This document shows, piece by piece, positions 57,815 to 64,000 of a stretch of 64,000 bases of DNA. The DNA comes from Aquisphaera insulae (GTDB taxonomy: Bacteria > Planctomycetota > Planctomycetia > Isosphaerales > Isosphaeraceae). Each line of letters begins with the position of its first letter. Position 1 is the first letter of the stretch. Location: contig NZ_JAALJH010000038.1 of assembly GCF_011064615.1 (NCBI RefSeq), positions 1-64,000 on the forward strand, given 5' to 3'. The position numbers and the translations under genes were made by a program. The notes below the pieces were generated by a model. It ran no database searches. It saw only the letters and a list, made by a program, of their open reading frames with translations, and was not told the origin of the DNA.

Positions 57815-58732
57815 ATGATCCCGCCGAAGACCCCCCGGATGGCCCTGCTGCTGGTCCCATGCACGCTCCTCCTGTCGGCCGGCTGCGCCGCGATCATGAC
57901 GAACATGGTCCGCGCCACGCTCGTCGAGGAGCGGTCGTTCCCGATCGCGGGGCAGGGGAGCCCCGCGGTGATCGCGGAGACCTTCAACGGCGGCATCAAG
58001 GTCGCCGCGATCCCCGGCCGCGAGGTCAAGGTGAAGGTGACGCGGATCGGCTGCGGCAGGGACCAGGCGGCCGCCGAGGGGGACATCGCCAACGTCCAGG
58101 TGGCCTACGCCCAGGAAGGAGACACGGTCCGCGTCGTGGCCACGCGGGCCGGCTCGAAGCTCGCCTGGTCGTCGGCGGCGGAGATCGAGCTCCAGGTCCC
58201 GACGGACACCGCGCTGACGCTGACCTCGCGGAACGGCCGGATCCACGCGCTCGGCGTCCACTCGCCGATCGTCGCTCATACAACCAACGGGGAGATCGAC
58301 GTGCGAGCCGCCCGCGGGAAGCTCGACCTGGAAACGAGCAACGGGCGGATCGACGCCGAGGGGACCGACGCGGTCGTCGCGGCGACGACCTCCAACGGCG
58401 AGGTCCGCTTCGTCGGCAACCTGGCGACGGGGGAGCATTCGCTGAAGACGTCCAACGGACGCGTGGTCCTGGCCGTCCCCAGCTCCGCTCCCCTGCACGT
58501 CTCCGCCCGCACGTCCAACGGCCGGGTCACGAGCGAGCTCGCCGGCCTGGAAGTTCAAGATGGCAAGCCGGGGACCAATCACCTGGTCGGGCGGCTGGCC
58601 GGCACCCCGAAGGCGAGCATCGGCTCCGGGCCGATCGCCGAGGCCGAGGCCGCGATCAACGTCCGACTCGAGACCAGCAACGGCGAGATCTCGCTCCAGG
58701 CCGTCCCGGCCGCCGAGGCCACCCGGCCGTAG
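57815..58732 (+). CDS. DUF4097-type beta-helical lipoprotein
   Basis: About 305 residues from ATG 57815, which has GGAGG six bases upstream. The lipobox LLLSAGC puts the lipidated cysteine at about residue 23. The body is a DUF4097 beta-strand repeat: ETFNGGIKVAAIPG, HTTNGEIDVRAARG, ETSNGRIDAEGTDA, KTSNGRVVLAV and ETSNGEISLQAV. These regular strands build a solenoid. Function is unknown; such proteins are surface or periplasmic. An ATG at 57641 in the same frame would overlap the preceding gene's end and lacks a signal peptide. Confidence 0.78.
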   Translation: MIPPKTPRMALLLVPCTLLLSAGCAAIMTNMVRATLVEERSFPIAGQGSPAVIAETFNGGIKVAAIPGREVKVKVTRIGCGRDQAAAEGDIANVQVAYAQEGDTVRVVATRAGSKLAWSSAAEIELQVPTDTALTLTSRNGRIHALGVHSPIVAHTTNGEIDVRAARGKLDLETSNGRIDAEGTDAVVAATTSNGEVRFVGNLATGEHSLKTSNGRVVLAVPSSAPLHVSARTSNGRVTSELAGLEVQDGKPGTNHLVGRLAGTPKASIGSGPIAEAEAAINVRLETSNGEISLQAVPAAEATRP

Positions 58733-58990
58733 GCGAAGCACGCCCCCTAACGCGAGCCCGGCCGCCACCATGACGGACCGCCTCGAGGCCCCCGTAGTTG
58801 GCCCTCGCGAGGACCGCCCGCGAGGCGAGGATCTGGCACCCCCGAAGTCAAGACTTCGCCGCGAGTTACGGGAGGAGACAAGGCCGGCCCGACCGGCGTC
58901 GCCAATAATGGAAGCCGGGAGGCGAAGTCCCCTGGGGCGGCGTGCGCGCCGGCCTCTGCATCTTGATCGGCCACTGAAGGGAGGACGAGG

Positions 58991-60157
58991 ATGATCACCG
59001 ACGCGAGGAGTTTCCGCCGTCTCCGCCGGGCGGCGTGCATCGGGGCGCTCGGCCTGGCCGCCGCGTTCCCAGTCACGGCCCGAGCCCAGATGATCGACGA
59101 CATCGACCCGAATGCGAAACGGGAGAGGGAGGCCGTGGAGAAACTCCTCCGGCTCGAGTCGATGCTGGAGCAAGACAAGAATCGGCAAGAGGTAAACCGT
59201 CAGTTCCGGGAACTTCTACGGGAGGAAGCGGCCCGGAAGGCCGATGACGGCCGCCAGAAGGCCGAGAAGGACCTCGACGAGGCCGCCACGCGGGCCGGCG
59301 ACGCGGCCGAGAAGCTCAGGGACCAGGCCGGCGAGGCGTCCCGGGACGTCGGCGACATCCTCGAGCGGCACCTCAAGGAGCTGGGCGACAAGCTGTCCAG
59401 CGACCTCGGGCCGATCGCCCGCGAGGTCATGGAGAAGCTCGATAGGGCCGCCGGCGACGTCAGCAAGGCGCTCGACAAGGATGGAGTCCTGTCGAAGGAC
59501 CTTCGCGAGGCCCTGGAGCGGACCCGGGACGAGCTCCGCGAGAGCTTCAAGGAGGGGGGCACGCTCGAGACCCGCTCTCGCGAGGCCGCCGAGAAGGCGA
59601 GCCGCGACGTGAAGGAGGCCGTCGAGAAGGCCCGGCAGGAATTGCACGGCGCGGTCGGCGATCATCTCGACCAGGCCCGGGACGACGTCCGCCGCGGGTT
59701 CCGCACGCCGGCTCCCGAGCGCAGGAAGGGCGACGCGCCGACGGCCGAGGCTCCGGCGACTCCGGCCCCGCCGGCGCCACCGGCCACCCCCGAACAGGAC
59801 GTCGAGCAGGCCCGCCGCGAGGTCATGAAGCTCCAGCAGCAGCTCAACGAGGCCACCCGACGCCTCCGCGATTCGATGCAGCGCCGGAACGCCCGCGAGA
59901 TGCGGCTGCCGCGCGGCCCTCGCCGCGGCCCGGACGGACGGCCCCTCCCGCCCGTGCCGCCCCGGCCGCCGGCCCCCGACTCGCCCCCTGCCGCCCGCGA
60001 GCGCCGCGAGCTCCCCGCCCCGCCGGACGCCCCTGGCAAGCAGCAACGCCTCCGCGAGCTCGAGGGGCAGGTGGACCAGCTCCTCAAGGAACTGAAGGAC
60101 CTCAAGAGCAAGAAGGAGAAAGCGGACGACAAGGACGAGGACGACTCGTCGATCTGA
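58991..60157 (+). CDS. Exported coiled-coil protein
   Basis: A 388-residue exported protein with a signal peptide (about residues 1-33, ending ARAQ). Residues about 50-245 form long alanine/glutamate/lysine-rich coiled coils (for example HLKELGDKLSSDLGPIAREV). A proline-rich hinge (about 255-270) and a second coiled coil (about 273-300) follow, then a proline-rich segment and a charged tail (LKDLKSKKEKADDKDEDDSS). No enzyme motif is seen. A structural or periplasmic spacer role is likely. GGGAGG lies about eight bases before the ATG. A hairpin follows the stop. Confidence 0.7.
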   Translation: MITDARSFRRLRRAACIGALGLAAAFPVTARAQMIDDIDPNAKREREAVEKLLRLESMLEQDKNRQEVNRQFRELLREEAARKADDGRQKAEKDLDEAATRAGDAAEKLRDQAGEASRDVGDILERHLKELGDKLSSDLGPIAREVMEKLDRAAGDVSKALDKDGVLSKDLREALERTRDELRESFKEGGTLETRSREAAEKASRDVKEAVEKARQELHGAVGDHLDQARDDVRRGFRTPAPERRKGDAPTAEAPATPAPPAPPATPEQDVEQARREVMKLQQQLNEATRRLRDSMQRRNAREMRLPRGPRRGPDGRPLPPVPPRPPAPDSPPAARERRELPAPPDAPGKQQRLRELEGQVDQLLKELKDLKSKKEKADDKDEDDSSI

Positions 60158-60167
60158 GCCGGCACGT

Positions 60168-60206
60168 CCCGCCGGGGCGGAGCCTGGGACGTCTCGCCCC
60201 GGCGGG
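60168..60206 (+). terminator. Strong hairpin after the coiled-coil gene
   Basis: Bases 60168-60179 (CCCGCCGGGGCG) pair perfectly with 60195-60206; the loop is 15 bases. It begins 11 bases after the stop codon. It has no T-run, so it may protect the mRNA or act with Rho. Confidence 0.5.
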
Positions 60207-60375
60207 TCGGATATTTCGAGCACTTTTCCTGGAAGATCTTCTTGCGGCGGCCGATGGTCCTGAGGTATCTTCTCGCATCGGCGCCGAGGCGCCACCTTTT
60301 CTTGCTACCCAAGTCGTGGCCACGGTACGAGACCCGGTTCCTCTCAGATCTGCTCGTTCGGGCAATCGAGGCGTG

Positions 60376-60810
60376 ATGAGGTCGTCGTCATCCGGCATGC
60401 CGATTCGGTTCCTGGCGGGGGCGTTCTTGATCGCCCTGGCCCAGGGGCTGCTCGCGCCGGAGGCCGCCGCGGGCTGCAATCACGCCGTGGGGTCCGGGAC
60501 GCACGACCGCTTCCTGGCCTCCGTCGCCCGCTTCGACGACCTGATCACGGGGGGAACGCTCGCGGACAGCCAGGACATGGCCCCGCGCAAGCCCGCCCCG
60601 TGCTCGGGCCCCGGATGCTCCGGTCACGTCCCGCCGCTTTCCGGGTCCACGACCGTCATCGCCCCCCCGACGCTCGATCACTGGGGCGTCCTCCAATCCC
60701 AGGCTCGCTCCTCTTCCGCTTCGCACCGGAGCGAATTTTCGGAAGCAGCCTGGCCTCTCCCCGCCATCCTCTCCTCGGGGATCTTCCATCCTCCTCGATT
60801 CCTCGCCTGA
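60376..60810 (+). CDS. Small exported protein of unknown function
   Basis: A 144-residue protein with a signal peptide (about residues 8-31, FLAGAFLIALAQGLLAPEAA) and a mature part with no recognised family. CNHAVGSGTHD follows the cleavage region, and two further cysteines (CSGPGC) sit near residue 80. The C-terminus is serine/proline rich. The start could also be 60316, but that adds 20 residues without a clear leader. The coding status is moderately supported by the signal peptide. Confidence 0.5.
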   Translation: MRSSSSGMPIRFLAGAFLIALAQGLLAPEAAAGCNHAVGSGTHDRFLASVARFDDLITGGTLADSQDMAPRKPAPCSGPGCSGHVPPLSGSTTVIAPPTLDHWGVLQSQARSSSASHRSEFSEAAWPLPAILSSGIFHPPRFLA

Positions 60811-61018
60811 ACGATTCGCCTCTCCCGATCGTAGGAAGCCTGTGCGTCCGGCCGCTGATGGCAGGACGCGCCTGAATGCGTGTGGGTCCGTCCTCCAGGG
60901 CCAGGCATGATCCTGGCGGTTGTGACGTCCCCCGACATGGCTCGCGATCGGCAGGCCCTGCAACCCCCATGCGTTCAAGGCAAGTTTCCCGCATTGCGTG
61001 ACAGAGGAGCTCGTACTC

Positions 61019-61150
61019 ATGCTTTCTCCCACCACCATCCTTCGCCCCACCGACGCCCCTCCCTCGATGGCGGAGGAGAGCCTCGCCCGCCTCGGCAGCC
61101 TGGGCGTCATCGCCGCGGGCATGATGGCCCTGCTGGTCTTCGCCCTCTGA
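61019..61150 (+). CDS. 43-residue small membrane protein upstream of the permease
   Basis: ATG 61019 to TGA 61148-61150. The peptide MLSPTTILRPTDAPPSMAEE is followed by one hydrophobic helix (SLGVIAAGMMALLVFAL). GAGGAG at 61004-61009 lies nine bases before the start. The permease begins 26 bases after the stop. A single-pass small protein in front of an APC permease may be a partner or a leader peptide. The coding call rests on the ribosome binding site, the helix and the spacing. Confidence 0.6.
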   Translation: MLSPTTILRPTDAPPSMAEESLARLGSLGVIAAGMMALLVFAL

Positions 61151-61175
61151 GGCCGTTTCCAGGCGAGATCGGCGC

Positions 61176-62582
61176 ATGGCGAATCTCTCGATTGATCCGG
61201 GGGCTGAGGTGTCAGTCCCCGGTTCTGCGTCCGGAGCCGCGTCCACGCTGACGCGGCAGCTCGGCCTGGCCACCACCACGGCCGTGATCGTGGCCGAGGT
61301 CATCGGCGTGGGCATCTTCCTGACCACCGCCGGGATGGTGAAGTCGCTGGGCTCGCCGTTCTGGATCCTGGCGGTCTGGCTCGCCACGGGCGCCGCCGCG
61401 ATCGGTGGCGCCCTCTCGTTCGGCGGCCTGGCGGCCCGGATGCCCCAGGCGGGGGGGCTCTACGTCTACCTGAAGGAGACTTACGGGCCCCGGATGGCCT
61501 TCCTCTACGGCTGGCTGTCGATGCTGGTGACCGACCCGGGGATCACCGCCTCGGTGGCCGTGGGCCTGGCCAGCTCCATCGGCGACGTCGTGCCGCTCTC
61601 CGATCTCGAGCGCGCGGGGGTCGCCGTCGCCGCGATCCTCGCCCTCGCGACCGTGAACATCGTCGGCCTGCGGCTCGGCTCCCAGGTGGTGAAGGCCCTG
61701 GCGGCGATCAAGATCGTCCTGCTCGGCTTCCTGATCCTCTGGGGGCTGGGAGCCGGCCGCGGGGACTGGTCGCACTTCTCCCCCTTCGTGGAACAGCGGC
61801 CCGGCTCGAAGCCGCTGGTCGGTGCGCTCATCGGCGGGATGATCGCGGCGTTCTTCTCGCTGGGGGGCTGGTGGGACGTGAGCAAGATCGCCGGCGAGGT
61901 CCGCGACCCCAGGCGGACGCTCCCCCGCGCCATGATCCTGGGCGTGGGTATCGTCACGCTGGCGTACCTCGTGATCGGCATGATGTTCCTCTACCTTGTG
62001 CCGCCGGAGCGGATCGACGACCGCAAGATGTTCGTCTCCCAGGCGGGCGAGGTCCTCTTCGGCCGCGCCGGGGGCGTGGTCCTGTCGCTGATCGTGGTGA
62101 TCGCGGTGCTCGGCAGCCTGGCCGCGCTCCTGATGGCCATGCCCCGCGTCTACTACGCGATGGCGAGCGACGGCCTCTTCTTCCGAGGCGTGGCCGCGAT
62201 CCATCCCCGGTTCGGGACCCCCGCGCGGGCCACGAGCATCCAGGCGGCGCTGGCGTGCGTGCTGGCGGTGGGCGTGGGGGACTTCGACGCCCTGCTCGGC
62301 TACTTCGTCGTCCCCACGGTCCTCTTCCTGGGCCTGGCGGTCGCCGCCGTCTTCGTCCTCCGCCGCCGCGAGGGGGCCGAAGCCCTGGCGGTCCCCTGGT
62401 TCCCCCTGCCGCCGATCCTCTTCCTGGTGCCCACCACGGCGCTCATGGTACTCCTCGCCGGGGACAATCCCCGCCACACGGGGATCGGCCTGGGCGTGGT
62501 GCTGCTGGGGATCCCCGCGTACGAGATCTTCTTCGCCCGCCGGCGGCGGAAGGCCGCCGGACTCGACGACATTCTGAACTAA
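61176..62582 (+). CDS. APC-superfamily amino acid/polyamine permease
   Basis: A 468-residue inner-membrane transporter with about 12 hydrophobic helices. The first helix has VIGVGIFLTTAGMVKSLGSP, the amino-acid/polyamine/organocation family's unwound GxG segment. Further family features are PQAGGLYVYLKETYGPRMAF (helix 3), GGMIAAFFSLGGWWDVSKIA and VGDFDALLGYFVV. The likely substrate is an amino acid or related cation; it cannot be named. The N-terminus before the first helix is about 30 residues. It follows the 43-residue membrane peptide and precedes hairpin repeats. Confidence 0.87.
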   Translation: MANLSIDPGAEVSVPGSASGAASTLTRQLGLATTTAVIVAEVIGVGIFLTTAGMVKSLGSPFWILAVWLATGAAAIGGALSFGGLAARMPQAGGLYVYLKETYGPRMAFLYGWLSMLVTDPGITASVAVGLASSIGDVVPLSDLERAGVAVAAILALATVNIVGLRLGSQVVKALAAIKIVLLGFLILWGLGAGRGDWSHFSPFVEQRPGSKPLVGALIGGMIAAFFSLGGWWDVSKIAGEVRDPRRTLPRAMILGVGIVTLAYLVIGMMFLYLVPPERIDDRKMFVSQAGEVLFGRAGGVVLSLIVVIAVLGSLAALLMAMPRVYYAMASDGLFFRGVAAIHPRFGTPARATSIQAALACVLAVGVGDFDALLGYFVVPTVLFLGLAVAAVFVLRRREGAEALAVPWFPLPPILFLVPTTALMVLLAGDNPRHTGIGLGVVLLGIPAYEIFFARRRRKAAGLDDILN

Positions 62583-62617
62583 TGCTCTGTCACAGCTTGA
62601 TTTTCGGGCTGGCAGCA

Positions 62618-62698
62618 GGACAGGCAGGAATGCCTGTCCTCCGAAATCTCCGACACACCCGGCTTCAAACCCGGGGGGACAGACATTCCTGTCTGTCC
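62618..62698. repeat. Pair of REP-like palindromes
   Basis: Two 22-base palindromes, 62618-62639 (arms GGACAGGCA/TGCCTGTCC) and 62677-62698 (arms GGACAGACA/TGTCTGTCC), lie in opposite orientation about 38 bases apart. The layout is like a bacterial interspersed mosaic element. They may also end transcription of the permease gene. Confidence 0.7.
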
Positions 62699-62795
62699 TG
62701 CAAGCCGAATTCTGAGCGTCGACAGAGCTCTAGATCCACGGACGCTCATTCTTTCGTCGATAAAAGTCCTTCATCCCTTGCCGGGAGGTATTCCG

Positions 62796-63359
62796 ATGCC
62801 CTGGATCCGCACGGTCTCGCCCGAGGACGACCCGCGGGTTGGCGACGCGATGGGCCGCCAGCGGGTGCTCTACCCCGCCGAGTACGCCGAGCCCGTGCAC
62901 GAGCTCGACGAGGGCCTGCCCGGGATCGTCGCCTCGCACACGCTGATCCCCGAGGCCCTCTACCACGCGTTCGCCACCTTCGGGGCGCTGATGTCCCCCT
63001 CGCTGCCGCTGGCGCGCAGGCAGCACGAGATGATCGCCACGATGGTCTCGCTGACCAACGCGTGCCACTACTGAATCGTCTCGCACGCAGAGTTTCTGCG
63101 TCGGGTCACGCTGGACGAGGGCCTGGTCCGGGCCCTCGAGGAAGACTACCGGACGGCGCCCATCACCGAGGCCGAGAAGGTCATGGTGGAGTACGTCGTC
63201 AAGCTGACGAAGGACGCGACGAAGGTCTCGCCCGCCGACCACGAGCGGCTCGCCGCCGCCGGCTTCGACGACACGGCGAGGCTCCAGATCACCCTCATCG
63301 CGGCCTGGTTCAATTACATCAACCGCGTGGCCGATTCGCTGGGCATCGGCCGGGAATGA
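62796..63359 (+). CDS. AhpD-family selenoprotein candidate (CxxU)
   Basis: A 187-residue alkylhydroperoxidase/carboxymuconolactone-decarboxylase-fold protein if the in-frame UGA at 63072-63074 is read as selenocysteine. It reads TNACHY, then UGA, then IVSHAEFLRR, so Cys90-x-x-U93 replaces the usual CxxC redox pair of AhpD. Downstream sequence is well conserved to its own stop TGA 63357-63359 (for example ITEAEKVMVEYVVKLTKDAT), which argues against decay. A hairpin with bacterial SECIS geometry follows. GGAGG seven bases before ATG 62796 sets the start. The function is probably peroxide or thiol redox chemistry. Sec machinery is not in the window. Confidence 0.75.
63085..63101 (+). promoter_or_regulatory. 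Candidate bacterial SECIS hairpin
   Basis: The stem ACGCAG (63085-63090) pairs with CTGCGT (63096-63101), with loop AGTTT. The loop starts 16 bases after the UGA codon and has a guanosine among its first two bases, as bacterial SECIS elements require. The stem beyond six pairs is imperfect. Confidence 0.6.
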
Positions 63360-63397
63360 CGCGCGAAGGAGGATACCGTCGCGGCCTCGGCCGACGT

Positions 63398-64000
63398 TCA
63401 GCTCGACGGGAACGTCGTCGCCGGGGTCCGCGTGTCCTCGAGCAACTGGTGGATGTGGGGCGCGAAGGACCGGGGCTCCAGGAGGAAGGCGTCGTGGCCC
63501 TTCTCCGAGTGCACGGTGATCCACATCACGGGGACGCCGGCCCGCTTGAGCAGGCGGACGAGCCTGGCCTGGTCGCGGGGCGGGAACGAGAGGTCGGAGT
63601 CGATGCTGAAGACCAGGAACTCCTGGTGCCGGCAGCGTGAGAAGAGGTCCTTGAAGCTGGTCGCGCCGGCCTCGTCCACGAGGTTGAACCACTGCCAGGC
63701 ATCCAGGATCCGCAGGTAGCTATTGGCGTCGAACCGGCGGACGAACTTCTTGCCCTGGTGGAGCATGTAGGACTCGACGGGGTGGTTCATCTCGTACCAG
63801 CCGTACGGCGGCTTGGTGGAGACCAGCTCGGTCCGGGCCCGCTCGCGGAGCGTGTCCAGCGAGACGAACGTCTTGTGGGCGATCCGGCGGGCCAGCGCCA
63901 GCCCCAGGTCCGGCCGCGCGCCGTCGTAGTAGTCGCCGCCGCGGAAGTTCGGGTCGGCCTCGATCGCGTTCACCTGCTCGAAGTTGATGATCCGTTGATA
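63398..64000 (-). CDS. metX: Homoserine O-acetyltransferase, C-terminal part
   Basis: The gene runs off the right edge; about 201 C-terminal residues are visible. The segments RIINFEQVNAIEADPNFRGG, MNHPVESYMLHQGKKFVRRF and DANSYLRILDAWQWFNLVDE are typical of MetX. The catalytic acid lies in FSIDSDLSFPP and the histidine in HSEKGHDAFLLEP, completing an alpha/beta-hydrolase triad with a serine outside the window. The enzyme acetylates homoserine for methionine synthesis. It converges with the selenoprotein candidate across 38 bases. No other methionine gene is visible. Confidence 0.9.
   Translation of the reverse strand, partial: YQRIINFEQVNAIEADPNFRGGDYYDGARPDLGLALARRIAHKTFVSLDTLRERARTELVSTKPPYGWYEMNHPVESYMLHQGKKFVRRFDANSYLRILDAWQWFNLVDEAGATSFKDLFSRCRHQEFLVFSIDSDLSFPPRDQARLVRLLKRAGVPVMWITVHSEKGHDAFLLEPRSFAPHIHQLLEDTRTPATTFPSS

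Noticed and set aside
62796..63074. Simple pseudogene interpretation of the AhpD-like gene
   Set aside because: The UGA lies exactly at the catalytic cysteine and the remaining frame is intact with a SECIS-like hairpin; a pseudogene would rarely look like this. It is not fully excluded.

Overview
The window is high-GC DNA from a member of the Planctomycetota, most likely an Isosphaeraceae-type genus (Singulisphaera, Aquisphaera, Paludisphaera or a relative). The support is: three giant secreted proteins with the planctomycete N-terminal motif LE.LEDR/LE.LESR, a DUF1559 prepilin-like protein, a PEP-CTERM protein, a DUF2961 protein, an ECF sigma/zinc-finger anti-sigma pair, and PduS/PduT-like microcompartment proteins. 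The assignment is by gene content only. I saw no rRNA, tRNA or CRISPR array.

Layout. Bases 1-2146 hold repeats, an alpha/beta hydrolase and gene relics. Bases 2147-17645 are two paralogous giant surface or secreted proteins (2286 and about 2758 residues) built from 11 and 17 tandem Ig-like repeats. Bases 17712-19517 are a two-gene, less GC-rich unit (unknown protein plus TPR protein). Then come a class I aldolase (19825-20892), an ECF sigma/anti-sigma/secreted-protein operon (21281-23151, minus), a PEP-CTERM protein and a zinc-ribbon coiled-coil protein. Bases 26108-29023 (minus) are a PduS-like/PduT-like/GH17 operon. Bases 29160-33326 carry a DinB protein, an Rpn-type nuclease with two degraded copies of its C-terminal part, a membrane protein and a DUF2961 protein. 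Bases 33475-36443 carry a hypoxanthine phosphoribosyltransferase and two GT4 glycosyltransferases. An inverted-repeat element (36438-36685) separates these from a convergent UPF0173 metal hydrolase. A GNAT protein is followed by a two-gene nucleosidase/unknown cassette (38716-40228). Bases 40242-42845 are a DUF1559/DUF4198-FmdE/lipoprotein operon. Bases 44041-51210 are a third giant protein (beta-helix, DUF11, Calx-beta). The remainder holds alkaline phosphatase, GlgC, a ketopantoate-reductase-type protein, small secreted proteins and lipoproteins, an APC permease preceded by a 43-residue membrane peptide, a candidate selenoprotein of the AhpD family, and the C-terminal part of MetX, which runs off the right edge.

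Most notable signals. (1) An in-frame UGA sits exactly at the second cysteine of the AhpD CxxC motif (63072-63074) and is followed by a hairpin matching a bacterial SECIS element, so this is probably a selenoprotein. (2) A PduS-PduT electron-transfer pair without neighbouring shell or enzyme genes is in an apparent operon with a GH17 glucanase. (3) A nucleoside-phosphorylase-fold protein overlaps an unrecognised partner in a cassette of atypical composition, which could be an uncharacterised conflict or defence module. (4) The second giant gene carries a 1344-bp higher-order duplication inside its 336-bp repeat array.
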